From Peptococcaceae bacterium UBA7702 (GTDB lineage: Bacteria; Bacillota; Dehalobacteriia; UBA7702), in assembly GCA_002482535.1 (NCBI GenBank), contig DLGE01000008.1:68871-132870 (forward strand): DNA of 64,000 nucleotides. The letters run 5' to 3'. The translations under genes were made by a program, and so were the position numbers. Position 1 is the first letter of the stretch. Each line of letters begins with the position of its first letter. A model generated the notes under the pieces. That model was not told the DNA's origin. It worked only from the letters and a program-made list of their open reading frames with translations, and did not search any database. Positions 27,501 through 34,651 of this stretch are shown piece after piece.

Positions 27501-27561
27501 GGGCACCGCCACCCGGGGCCAGGCCGCGAAGATCCTGCATCTTTTGAACGAATTAAGGTAA
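21589..27561 (+). CDS. Giant SLH surface protein with transcobalamin-like N-domain and PQQ-type propeller
   Basis: A 1990-residue secreted mosaic protein. A signal peptide (about 1-26) is followed by an N-terminal domain resembling DUF4430/transcobalamin-like beta domains (about 30-230, with 'SFWGHAESLMCYAN' and 'ADNILLKDGMEI'). Next come a PEGA-like segment (about 500-570), cadherin-like beta-sandwich domains (about 700-800 and 1000-1120), a PQQ-type beta-propeller (about 1210-1640, starting 'WPSFRGNGDNN'), a bacterial Ig-like domain (about 1645-1735) and three SLH domains (about 1810-1985). SLH domains bind pyruvylated wall polymer, which the CsaB fusion at 8118 could make. Control by the cobalamin riboswitch and the N-domain together suggest corrinoid capture at the cell surface. 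This role is inferred. RBS GGGAGGGG precedes the start. Confidence 0.8.
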   Translation: MKKIILLTVFLMTSMMLFCATPLMAAENEESDTVTVYVTLSHNGSLVQSNGETATVLAHIPVTVNYFDLADYGLAKYGCYGESGDANGGENVKEQTIERPTLLHLLIRILEDYYLGGETLTPGSAGLTVVGSAGHMQITSFWGHAESLMCYANHSKVLQSGGKNAAADNILLKDGMEIDLAMFSDAGFRTRGAFAYFDQRTVTVGAGEAFNLKMLASFTGASDASESAADESLFDAYPMAGEDVFISKDHGVTWQTAANGTDEEGTVSLCFDEPGTYYVSSDNVYVNFPCRYENSALIPLGDDGKPCAAPPIAVITVEKAAKAAKTEGKSIASASVASVESSSFSGYFYFVVETKEALVVPPEKVYYTATDTIREALLNTGHTFFDLSTNFGLTLIDDVPGGYMISDQNGKYDLGALASTVETLRISESESILTTSQAALINAMGRYNAASEKLKSYKVAKDAYQKALSAYLNAGDSEAAALAATLNQAINDYENQDVGTKYTVTFQVTQNQTPLSGAHTVATNRFGTEYATDGSILSLVAGKYDFSVTYQQNEISGNFTVSNKNVTLNLDFTSLNWLKEMKFAKESKGEYYKSAKVDGHTYNFFVPDTMSKLYIYMERNDAAGVPFVSVENPKSWYLDYIDANGQAKAGSFFSWTNTVRSVEDFLALGSESRSLPCAIRYTDPATGYVSSQYYTANFKRVPTLASLSVSDGTNLIAGGKPFDPLTEAYTYMVLPTVNKVTVSAKAFGSAEEGYSVTVDGETLAASGSKEVNLTGAETQIAVKVSLAGGESRTYQLTVNRNTTASEVTFNHDAAVTVEVQNAAGNTVAPQEGGGYQLVTGETYRYIATKDVYFHTSADFVASPGQTVPVSVDSSKHWLSALSFRNSNSATGGAAYDLTPAFAKASHAYTMTVSDFDNQVYIWATTSAEAQSATVTVSYTQLSSQRDYNKKEQTTVLASGAVTGQTLLNFAPYGGYGNELTVRVSQTQGNITSYQDYVLQAKRTLTIDSLSLLNGERNLTLQRTGSSKTGFDGSISDYTVEIPETTEKLSLNYVCNLTVTLFGQENDGYSVTVNGQSVPVSSEESGSVEIPLDTAKQTETVTVVVHHEEASNADHTYTLQVNKKPPVAIKFNCAPAGAILMVTEKLTGFREWPDANGAYQLMPGYEYTYTVSKSGYVTKQSSFTVTSAKTIPVTLTEAEPNESIDPDIPSEWPSFRGNGDNNCVTDAPMMTAAEDAVLSWATKLGESYSTASVGSPIIVDGYLYTYAGSKIFKIDTISGKVVKTGQMDHSSNFAITPPAYAQGMIFVGLSEGTIQAFNADTMESLWIYKDPLGGQPNSPITYHDGYLYTGFWTGETYNANYVCISITDEDISKEKEKKVPTWVHTQKGGFYWAGAYVSDKYLLVGTDDGEPGSGSNTAQILSLDPLSGKVIDRLDGIAGDMRSSVAYDKATDRFYFTSKNGYFYAITVDESGAINQEGKKSLKLKNSSGGTPMSTSTPAVYNGRAYIGVSGKDQFGPYGGHNITVIDLTSWSIAYAVPTQGYPQTSGLLTTAYEAEDGYAYVYFFDNYTPGKLRLIKDKPGVVAPLLTTTETYNNGNSTANVAYNLFTPAYEQGEYAICSPIADEYGFIYFKNDSSYLMALGPTVEKLEVTKAPNKTSYEPGETFDPSGMKVTVGYSNGVVRDVTDYVSYITRPLTKNDQEIYITFDYVMYQNKDGASGVKYEKPFTFIDITVSGDGVGAVQGVINQIDALPAAAELTLTNRKAVEIARVAYDALSETEKAAVTNASKLTAAEAKMAELKAAAPRVGDMKDVKSTDWFYDDVSYVLSYGIFNGLTGTTFGPGDDMTRGQFVTTIGRIEGVKSLSDGGSGKTAFGDVKATSYYAPYVKWASENNIVNGIGDGKFSPEAKITREQMAAIILRYAKLKGISLTDGGGAERFADDGSIASYAKEAVYAMKASGIINGMGGNQFVPKGTATRGQAAKILHLLNELR

Positions 27562-27633
27562 CCGAGAATACCGGTGAAGGGGATTAAAATCGGCAAAGAG
27601 AAAAAGACTGCCGTTTGTTTAGGGGGAAGAGAT

Positions 27634-29472
27634 TTGAAATCATTTTTAAGCCATTTAAAATTGAATCGCATGCGTCAGGTGTACAGCATTGCCTTGATCG
27701 TGATTTTAGTGGCGATTTTCGCCTTTTGGACGGGTTCCAAGGCGGTTTCCCAGCCGGATAACCCCATCAGCGATGATTATTCGGTCTTCGAACCGGAGCG
27801 GGCCACCCTTTTAACGGTGGTGGAAGATCAAACCATGATGGAACAGCAGCTGTCCCTGGAAGCGGCGGAAACGGAAACCGCCGAGGAGTCAAAAGACAAC
27901 AAAGAACAGGATAAAGAGGGCGACGAAAACGATAACGGCAACGAAAACGATAACGGCAACGAAAACGATAACGGTAAAGAAAACGATAACGGCGGTGATG
28001 CCGGGGGCGGCCCCAGCAACGACCCCAGTGGAGGGATTGAGGGTCATCTAAAAACGGATTTGAAGGATCAGACCGTCGATCAGAAAGATTTCTCTTTTTA
28101 CGCCGAGATTGTCAATGACAGCTCCGGTCTCACCCTCTCCATTATGCAGGAAGACGATCCGCTGACGGCGGTATCCGGCACCCACTATGCCACAAAACTG
28201 GAGTTTGGCGTCAATATTTTTATTGTTTTTTTGAAGAGAGATGGTAAAACCGTAGAAAATTATACCTACCGGGTGAAGTATATACCGGAAGGGGATAACG
28301 CGAAGAAACCGGAAATCTATACGAACCTCGACGCTATTTCCACCGTTGACGGCTATAAAAATGTGAGAAACCCCTATGACCTTTTGGTGCGGGCCACGGA
28401 TTATAAGGGAAACCCCATCCCCATCAATTATATCAAAGTCAACCAAGACAGCGTGGAGCAAACGGATTATGCGGGCAGTGCCGGTAACGGCTATGAATTT
28501 ACCCTGTCCTTCGATAATGTCTACCGTGACTATTTCACCGTCAGCGTATCGGCGCAAGACAGCGAGTATAATTACAACAAAAAAACGTATCAGCTCTACT
28601 GCCCCTATGATGAAAAAGGCGGTACCGCCTCTCTCACCATCGACGCCACCACCGTGGGCCTCGGTTCCATCGGCGGTACCATTTCCGTGCCCTTTGAGTA
28701 CGGGGAAACGGCGGCGGAAGCCGTCAACAAAGCCCTGGAAGCAAACGGCTTGGCGCCGAGTTACAGCGGTGATATGAAGACCAGTTATTACCTCAAGAGC
28801 ATTCGCACCAATGTCAGGTCGGCGGCCATTCCCGATGTCTTGTATAAGCGACTGGAGGAGTTGGGTGATGTTACCTTTGCCGGGCACAGTAATAACTCCC
28901 TGGGTGAATTCAACTTTACCCAGCAATCCGGTTGGCTGTTCATCGTCCGCGGCAATTCCATCGGCAAGAATCTGGGCGGCTATAACTTGAATGACGGCGA
29001 TCGGGTGGAGCTGCGCTTTACCCTGGATCTCGGCAGAGACGTGGGGCTCGGTGAATACGCAGATTGCGGCAATCGCCACGGCGGCGCCTGGTACGGCGGT
29101 ACTTTCCATCCTTACCCTGGATACGAGGATCAAAATCCCAATAATCCGGAGGAGCCCGATCCGGATCCCGATCCAAACCCGAATCCTGATCCTGATCCCG
29201 ATCCAAACCCCGATCCCGATCCAAACCCGGATCCCGATCCAAACCCGGATCCCGATCCAAACCCGGATCCTGATCCTGACCCGGATCCCGTTCCAGAGCC
29301 GGATCCGCCGGCGGATCCCGGTACCGGCGGTACGACGACCCAAACCGCCGCCATGACCCTCTCAATGCCGCTGTTGACCGCGGCCACAGCGGTCACGGCT
29401 TTAAAGCTCAAAAAGAAACGCGGAACAGACCCGCGAAAAAATGACAAGGATCACCATAAAAGGAGAAAATAA
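27634..29472 (+). CDS. Membrane-anchored DUF4430 (transcobalamin-like) protein
   Basis: A 612-residue protein. An N-terminal membrane helix (about 15-35) is followed by an acidic Asn/Asp/Glu repeat (about 98-121), a beta-rich region, a DUF4430 domain (about 335-472) and a Pro/Asp repeat stalk (about 508-560). A C-terminal hydrophobic segment and basic tail follow. The DUF4430 signature 'SGWLFIVRGNSIGKN..GY.LNDGDRVELRFTLDLGRDVG' is clear; this family is classed as related to the C-terminal domain of transcobalamin. The TTG at 27634 with AGGGGGA upstream is preferred over a GTG at 27574, which would place 20 extra residues before the membrane helix. It lies behind the SLH protein and 2 bases before the MoxR gene, under the cobalamin riboswitch. 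Confidence 0.82.
   Translation: MKSFLSHLKLNRMRQVYSIALIVILVAIFAFWTGSKAVSQPDNPISDDYSVFEPERATLLTVVEDQTMMEQQLSLEAAETETAEESKDNKEQDKEGDENDNGNENDNGNENDNGKENDNGGDAGGGPSNDPSGGIEGHLKTDLKDQTVDQKDFSFYAEIVNDSSGLTLSIMQEDDPLTAVSGTHYATKLEFGVNIFIVFLKRDGKTVENYTYRVKYIPEGDNAKKPEIYTNLDAISTVDGYKNVRNPYDLLVRATDYKGNPIPINYIKVNQDSVEQTDYAGSAGNGYEFTLSFDNVYRDYFTVSVSAQDSEYNYNKKTYQLYCPYDEKGGTASLTIDATTVGLGSIGGTISVPFEYGETAAEAVNKALEANGLAPSYSGDMKTSYYLKSIRTNVRSAAIPDVLYKRLEELGDVTFAGHSNNSLGEFNFTQQSGWLFIVRGNSIGKNLGGYNLNDGDRVELRFTLDLGRDVGLGEYADCGNRHGGAWYGGTFHPYPGYEDQNPNNPEEPDPDPDPNPNPDPDPDPNPDPDPNPDPDPNPDPDPNPDPDPDPDPVPEPDPPADPGTGGTTTQTAAMTLSMPLLTAATAVTALKLKKKRGTDPRKNDKDHHKRRK
27925..27996 (+). repeat. Four 18-bp tandem repeats (ENDNGN units)
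   Basis: Four consecutive 18-base units beginning gaaaacgataacgg encode an acidic, Asn-rich spacer in the DUF4430 protein. The third and fourth units differ only in the last few bases. Confidence 0.85.
29155..29319 (+). repeat. Pro-Asp/Pro-Asn codon repeat
   Basis: Alternating Pro codons with Asp or Asn (DPDPNP units) form a rigid stalk between the DUF4430 domain and the C-terminal membrane segment. The short DNA units are prone to slippage, so the length may vary among strains. Confidence 0.85.
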
Positions 29473-29474
29473 AG

Positions 29475-30416
29475 ATGAATCAAGAAACGATTAAGCGGAT
29501 TCAGGAGGAGATCGGTAAAGTCATCATCGGCAAAGATGACGTGATCGCCAAAGTTTTGATGTCCATTTTAGCCGGCGGCCACGTTCTCTTGGAGGACGTT
29601 CCCGGCGTCGGCAAAACCACACTGACGTTGGCTTTTGCTAAGGTACTAGGTCTTGAGACGAAACGCGTGCAGTTTACCTCTGACAGCGTTCCCTCGGACA
29701 TCATTGGCTTTTCCCTCTATAACAAGGAGCAGGGCGCCTTTGAGTACAAGGCCGGCGCCATCATGACCAACCTGCTGTTGGCCGACGAAATCAACAGAAC
29801 CTCCAGCAAAACCCAGTCTGCGCTTTTAGAGGCCATGGAAGAATTCCATGTTACCGTTGACGGTCAAACCCATCCCCTGCCGGAACCTTTTATCGTTTTG
29901 GCCACCCAAAATCCCGTGGGCTCCGCCGGCACGCAGCTGCTGCCCAATTCCCAGCTGGACCGTTTTCTGATTCGTACCAGCATGGGATATCCCGACGCGG
30001 AAAGTGAAATCAGTATTTTAAGGGATCGCAGCGTGGAAAACCCCCTGAAACAAATCGAAACCATTGTCACCAAGGAAGCGCTCCTCGGTCTCATCGGCGA
30101 AGTGAAGGAGATTCACGTGGACGACCTCGTCTATACTTACGTCAGCCAATTGGTGGATGAAACCCGCCGCCACGAAATGGTGCAGTTGGGCATCAGCACC
30201 AGGGGTGCGCTGGCCCTCTGCCGGATGGCCAAGGCTTACGCCTTTCTCCACGGCCGCGACTATGTGGTACCGGAAGACGTTATCGCCGTATTAAACGACG
30301 TTTGCGGTCACCGTCTCGTTTTAAACAGCAAAGCCCGGTTGACGGAAACCACGGAAAAAGATATCTTAAAGGGCATTGCCGCGTCGGTGCAGATGCCGGT
30401 GATGCGGGAAGAGTAA
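29475..30416 (+). CDS. MoxR-family AAA+ ATPase
   Basis: A 313-residue MoxR ATPase. Walker A 'GVGKTTLT' is near residue 42 and Walker B 'LLADEINRT' near residue 95; sensor and arginine-finger segments such as 'ATQNPVGSAGTQLLPNSQLDRF' are intact. MoxR proteins act as chaperone-like remodelling ATPases and are nearly always followed by a DUF58 protein, as here (1-base gap). The family matures or regulates partner complexes, often membrane or surface ones. In this operon the likely clients are the DUF58, transglutaminase-like and DUF4430 proteins. Confidence 0.93.
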   Translation: MNQETIKRIQEEIGKVIIGKDDVIAKVLMSILAGGHVLLEDVPGVGKTTLTLAFAKVLGLETKRVQFTSDSVPSDIIGFSLYNKEQGAFEYKAGAIMTNLLLADEINRTSSKTQSALLEAMEEFHVTVDGQTHPLPEPFIVLATQNPVGSAGTQLLPNSQLDRFLIRTSMGYPDAESEISILRDRSVENPLKQIETIVTKEALLGLIGEVKEIHVDDLVYTYVSQLVDETRRHEMVQLGISTRGALALCRMAKAYAFLHGRDYVVPEDVIAVLNDVCGHRLVLNSKARLTETTEKDILKGIAASVQMPVMREE

Positions 30417-30417
30417 C

Positions 30418-31581
30418 ATGCGAAAATCATTGATCTTTTGGGCGCTCTGGCTTTTCGGCGCTTTTCTGCTGTATTTCTTTGTGGGCACAAAACCGACCCT
30501 GGTGCTGTTGATCCTATCTGTTAGCGTACCGGCCCTCGGTATTTTATTGGGCTTTCTGGCAGCCAGGAAAATCGAGGTTTTTCTGGAAGTGCCGCCCAAC
30601 ATACAAAAGGGACTGGCGGCAACCTGCCGGATTCGCCTGAAAAATCCCTCGCCCATTCCTTTAAGCCGCGTCCTGATAAACATAAAATTTCATAATCAAT
30701 TGATCGATGACGATCATATCCTCCCCGTGAACCTCAGCGTGATGCCGAAAAGCGAGGCTTACGCCGCGTTTCATTTGGCGAGCCGCTATTGCGGCCAAGT
30801 GGTCTCCAGCGTTGAGGGCGTCGGCGTCTTTGATCTTTTCGGGATCTTTCCCTTTCCCAAAACTGTAGCGGCAGAGGGGAAAACCCTGATTTTACCGGAA
30901 ACCTTCGTGCCGGAGATCAATCTCACCGCCACCAGCGCCTTGTTGGAGGACAGCGACGCATACTCCCCCTATCAAAAAGGCTGGGATGTTACGGAAACCT
31001 TTCAGATCCGCGACTACGTGGAAGGGGACAGTCCCAAACAAATTCACTGGAAGCTGACGCAGAAATACGATCAGCTTATTGTCCGCGATCCTTCCCTGCC
31101 CCTCGTGCGCTCCCTGCTGATTTTCTGGGAACGGACGGTACCTTCGGCGCAAACAGCGCCAAAGGTATTGGATACCTTGGCGGAAGTTGCGGTTTCCCTT
31201 TCTCAGACACTGATGGAAAACGACATTCCCCATCATATCGCCTGGAATCATCCGCTGACCGGTCAGTGTTTCGTCTATCAAATTGAAGATGAAAACGCCC
31301 TCTACGAAAACATTTCCAGGATGCTTGCGGCGCCCTATCAGAAGGGTGCTGTATCCGGGATTGACAGTTACTTGAAAATCATGGGCGATCAGGAATTTCA
31401 GCATGTCGCCTATCTTTCCTCCTATCTGCCGCCGGAAGTCATGAATTTGAGCGGCAGCGGCAAAACCGTCGCTCTTATTTGTAGTGAGGAAGAGATCGCG
31501 GCGGGGGAAAGCGAAAACCTTTCTTTGTATGCATTCACTCCCGAAGACTATCGGGAAGCCATATTTTCCATTGACCTGTAA
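30418..31581 (+). CDS. DUF58 protein
   Basis: A 387-residue DUF58 protein. Two N-terminal membrane helices (about 5-45) are followed by a beta-rich region and the DUF58 signature 'YQKGWDVTETFQIRDYVEGDSPKQIHWKLTQKYDQLIVRD' (about 185-225). A von Willebrand A-like fold is usual in the C-terminal half. DUF58 is the standard partner of MoxR and of transglutaminase-like membrane proteins, and the present order MoxR-DUF58-transglutaminase is the classical one. It starts 1 base after the MoxR stop and is 11 bases from the next gene. Confidence 0.9.
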   Translation: MRKSLIFWALWLFGAFLLYFFVGTKPTLVLLILSVSVPALGILLGFLAARKIEVFLEVPPNIQKGLAATCRIRLKNPSPIPLSRVLINIKFHNQLIDDDHILPVNLSVMPKSEAYAAFHLASRYCGQVVSSVEGVGVFDLFGIFPFPKTVAAEGKTLILPETFVPEINLTATSALLEDSDAYSPYQKGWDVTETFQIRDYVEGDSPKQIHWKLTQKYDQLIVRDPSLPLVRSLLIFWERTVPSAQTAPKVLDTLAEVAVSLSQTLMENDIPHHIAWNHPLTGQCFVYQIEDENALYENISRMLAAPYQKGAVSGIDSYLKIMGDQEFQHVAYLSSYLPPEVMNLSGSGKTVALICSEEEIAAGESENLSLYAFTPEDYREAIFSIDL

Positions 31582-31592
31582 AAGGAGATACT

Positions 31593-33956
31593 ATGAAACC
31601 CAGCGTAATCACAGGTTTTTCCACAACGTTACTCCAAGGGGATACTCCTCGGGAAAAACGGTTGGATGCCGTCGGTTTATCGGTTCTTTCGACCTTGCTG
31701 TTTTTGGGCCTTGGCGGTGTCCTCGTTTCTTTCTTTCATCTTTACGCCCTGCCTATTTTTATGCCGCTTTTCGCCTTGATCGGCGTCGGAACCTGCTTCG
31801 CTCTTTGTTTTTTTCCCAAAGGACTGCCTTGGAGCGGTCTTTTTTCCGTGGGTTTTTTAATCTTTATCGTCCTCTTTTTTTTGGTGCTGCAATTTGTCGT
31901 CAAAGACGGCTGGTATTTGGTGCTGAATCAAATCTGTGACGCCCTCAGTTACCATTTCGGACGGATCTTTCCCGTGTACGACGTCGCTTCCGGTACCCGG
32001 GCCACGGTGGGTCTGCTCCTTTTGTTGACGCCTTTGACCATGCTGTTGGCGTTGTTTTGTACACGTCTGGCCTATGGCGCCGAGGGGATTTTTGCCGCCG
32101 TACTTTTGGGGACTATCCTCTTACTCACCCTCGTCTTCGATCTGGTGCCGCCCATGCTTTGGCTGCTCCTTTTGGTTTTTGCTGTGGTGCTGCTTTGGTG
32201 CAGGCGTCTCACCGTAAAAAACAGTGTTCCCGCCGGGGGCAGAGTCATCCTTCCCCTGATGCTCTTGCTGTTGACCTTGGCGGCAGTGCCGTTTGCTGCT
32301 GCCTGGCTTGGCGTGAACAAGGATTACGCCGCCCCTACGGCGGTGAAGACGGCGGTTGTCGGGGGGATTCATCAATGGCGCTATGACGGTGATGGCAATG
32401 CCATGCCCGACGGAGACTTTCGTAAATTGGGCGAGCTTAGTTTCAGCCAAGAACCGGCTCTCGAAGTGACCATGAGCCGGCCCCAGTCTCTCTATGTCCG
32501 GGGTTACGTGGGAGAAACCTATACGGGATCCGGTTGGACGTCTCTTGGGGCAAAACAGCGCTATAACGGCGCTTCGCTCTTTTATTGGCTTCATCAGTCT
32601 GATTTTTACGGCCAAAGCCAGCTGGCTTTGGTGGCGTCTCTCACCGACCCCAATGTGGAAGAGACGGAAATATCCATTGAAAATATCGGCGCCAACAGTC
32701 AGTATATCTATGTTCCCTATGAATTGGTGATCAACGATGAAGACCGCGAACTTTTCGACGCCGCGAAAATTGGCGACGAGTCCGTTCTGGCCAAGGGTTT
32801 TTTTGGCCAAAGAGCGTATTCGTATACATCTCTGACGAATCAGGTGAAGCGTTATCATGAACTTCAATATCTGCTGCTCAATGGTGAAGCGGAAGGAAAT
32901 AAAGAAGTCCTTGTTTATCTTGAAAACGAAGACAGCTACAGCGCTTACGTCTATGAGCATGACCTCGCCATTCCGAAGCAGGCGAAGGAAGTTTTGGCCG
33001 ATTGTCTGGAACCCTACGAAATAGAGGAGGGCAGCCACCCGCCTTACGAGGAAATCAAGCAGGAAATCCTATCTTATCTTACCGTGCATATGACCTACAG
33101 TGAAGAGGGGATGCCCTCTCGAAACGGGGAAGACTTTTTCCGGGATTTCATGGAAACGTATCAGCAAGGCTACTCTGTCCATTACGCCACGGCGGCGACC
33201 TTGATGTTTCGCTATTACGGTATTCCCGCCCGCTATGTGGAAGGCTATCTGATCACGCCGACGGATATCGAGAACGTCGCCGACGATCAGACCATCGGCA
33301 TTGACGACAGTCATTCCCACGCCTGGGTGGAAATTTATCAAGACGGCATCGGTTGGGTTCCCTTCGAGGTTACACCGCCTTATATCAATTTGATGGAAAA
33401 ATCCAACGCCCTACAGTATACCGGCGACGGCAGCGAAGATGAAAGCGAAAATGACGAGGATATCCCGAATACAGAAAATGACGAGGGCGACCATTTTATC
33501 GCGGTCAGCTCCCATACGCTGCTGATCATCCTGTCGGTCATCGTCTCCCTGCTGTTGCTCCTGTTCATCACTTATCTGATTTACCGGCTGCTGAAACGAA
33601 GGAAAGCCCTTTTGAGGTTAAAGGCGTCCTTTGCCGTGGAAGATCACGGGGAAGCCATCCGGCGCATGTTCGCTTATACCATGAAAATCCTGGATAAAGC
33701 AGGCTTAAACCGGAGCAACGGTTCGCTTCTTGATCTTTTCGATGCGATGGAAGCGAAAATCGATGGGGAAACGGCTCTGCATTATGTTGAAGCCGCCCTG
33801 ATTCAGCGGGAAGCGGTTTTCAGCCGCCACGAGCTCACCGCAGCACAACGTAAAACGGTAGAGCAGTTCATGGCAGAGAGCATCGCTTATCTCAACGATA
33901 GCAGCAGCCGCTGGAAACGTTTTGTGATGCGCAGAATTCAGTTCTTATATGGATGA
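31593..33956 (+). CDS. TgpA-like transglutaminase-domain membrane protein, catalytic Cys replaced by Ser
   Basis: A 787-residue protein with about six N-terminal membrane helices (to about residue 230), an extracytoplasmic transglutaminase-like domain (about 480-600), another membrane helix (about 640-665) and a cytoplasmic C-terminal region. The transglutaminase core is recognisable: 'VHYATAATLMFRYYGIPARYVEGY' and 'HSHAWVEIYQDGIGWVPFEVTP'. The nucleophile position in the usual G-[FY]-C-x-H-[FY]-A motif is Ser (residue 528, codon TCT at 33174), so classical thiol chemistry is not expected; the His and acidic positions are kept. It is part of the MoxR-DUF58 cluster under the cobalamin riboswitch. 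It may be an inactive binding module. Confidence 0.85.
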   Translation: MKPSVITGFSTTLLQGDTPREKRLDAVGLSVLSTLLFLGLGGVLVSFFHLYALPIFMPLFALIGVGTCFALCFFPKGLPWSGLFSVGFLIFIVLFFLVLQFVVKDGWYLVLNQICDALSYHFGRIFPVYDVASGTRATVGLLLLLTPLTMLLALFCTRLAYGAEGIFAAVLLGTILLLTLVFDLVPPMLWLLLLVFAVVLLWCRRLTVKNSVPAGGRVILPLMLLLLTLAAVPFAAAWLGVNKDYAAPTAVKTAVVGGIHQWRYDGDGNAMPDGDFRKLGELSFSQEPALEVTMSRPQSLYVRGYVGETYTGSGWTSLGAKQRYNGASLFYWLHQSDFYGQSQLALVASLTDPNVEETEISIENIGANSQYIYVPYELVINDEDRELFDAAKIGDESVLAKGFFGQRAYSYTSLTNQVKRYHELQYLLLNGEAEGNKEVLVYLENEDSYSAYVYEHDLAIPKQAKEVLADCLEPYEIEEGSHPPYEEIKQEILSYLTVHMTYSEEGMPSRNGEDFFRDFMETYQQGYSVHYATAATLMFRYYGIPARYVEGYLITPTDIENVADDQTIGIDDSHSHAWVEIYQDGIGWVPFEVTPPYINLMEKSNALQYTGDGSEDESENDEDIPNTENDEGDHFIAVSSHTLLIILSVIVSLLLLLFITYLIYRLLKRRKALLRLKASFAVEDHGEAIRRMFAYTMKILDKAGLNRSNGSLLDLFDAMEAKIDGETALHYVEAALIQREAVFSRHELTAAQRKTVEQFMAESIAYLNDSSSRWKRFVMRRIQFLYG

Positions 33957-34010
33957 TCCGATCATAGCTGAAAATGAAGATGAAGATAAAGATAAAGGGA
34001 GAATGATTTC

Positions 34011-34499
34011 ATGAGAAAGCGCGGATTGTATTGGCTCTGTTTATCCCTGATTTTATTGCTGCTCAGCGGTTGCGGGAACGAAGTGGAGAAAGAGGGAACG
34101 TTAACGGAAACAAACAGCGGATTAAACCTCTGCCTTGGTATGACCCAGGAAAATTATGACGAGGCGGTGGCCGCCGTAGACGGCGATGTGATGATTCCCA
34201 TCGGGGATATGAAGTTAAATGTGACCTTCGTTGATGATACTTTGATCGCTATCGACTGCGAGGAAGGCGGTTGGAGCTGTGGCGGCGATATTCAAGTCGG
34301 GTCTCCCCGGGCTGATGTCAGCGCCGCCTTCGGTGAGCCGGACAAGGAGGAGGGCAACCGGATTTCCTATACCGTGACCCATGAGGACGAGGAGGAAATA
34401 CTCATCGGTATCGGCCCGACGCTCTTTTACGATTTTACCTTCAACAGCAATGATCAGGTCAGCCGGATCACGATTTATTATCAAAACAGCAGAGTTTGA
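34011..34499 (+). CDS. Small lipoprotein
   Basis: A 162-residue protein with a lipoprotein signal peptide ending in the lipobox 'LLLLSGCGN', so Cys21 should be lipidated and the protein held on the outer face of the membrane. The remainder is acidic and contains two similar segments, near 'MTQENYDEAVAAVDG' and 'QVGSPRADVSAAFGEPDKEEGN'. The latter resembles the short repeat of SmpA/BamE-like or DUF4309-type small domains, but I do not recognise the family with certainty. It starts 54 bases after the transglutaminase-like gene and is the last gene of the riboswitch operon before the terminator at 34511. Confidence 0.75.
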   Translation: MRKRGLYWLCLSLILLLLSGCGNEVEKEGTLTETNSGLNLCLGMTQENYDEAVAAVDGDVMIPIGDMKLNVTFVDDTLIAIDCEEGGWSCGGDIQVGSPRADVSAAFGEPDKEEGNRISYTVTHEDEEEILIGIGPTLFYDFTFNSNDQVSRITIYYQNSRV

Positions 34500-34510
34500 T
34501 CGTATGAAAA

Positions 34511-34556
34511 GGAGCGGCAGTCACCTCTTATGAGGCGGCTGCCGCTTCCTTATCTT
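34511..34556 (+). terminator. Terminator of the cobalamin-riboswitch operon
   Basis: GGAGCGGCAG pairs with CTGCCGCTTCC, with an inner CCTC/GAGG stem, followed by a T-rich stretch. It lies just after the lipoprotein stop codon. Confidence 0.75.
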
Positions 34557-34570
34557 CTTTAGACCGTCGA

Positions 34571-34609
34571 CAAAGTAACCATTTCTCTTTTTGAGAAATG
34601 GTTACTTTG
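34571..34609. repeat. 17-bp perfect inverted repeat
   Basis: The arms 34571-34587 and 34593-34609 are exact complements around TTTTT. There is only a weak T-run on the plus strand. It could be a second terminator or a remnant of a small mobile repeat; no other copy was seen in the window. Confidence 0.6.
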
Positions 34610-34651
34610 TTCTTAGCCTGGGATTACGTTACGCAAGCCTGCAAGCCTTTA

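Noticed and set aside
29155..29319. CRISPR-like array
   Set aside because: The repeats are short contiguous Pro/Asp codons inside a coding region, with no spacers.
28048..29343. Long open frame on the minus strand opposite the DUF4430 gene (431 codons)
   Set aside because: It mirrors the biased codons and the Pro/Asp repeat of the real gene and encodes low-complexity sequence without a recognisable domain or ribosome site.
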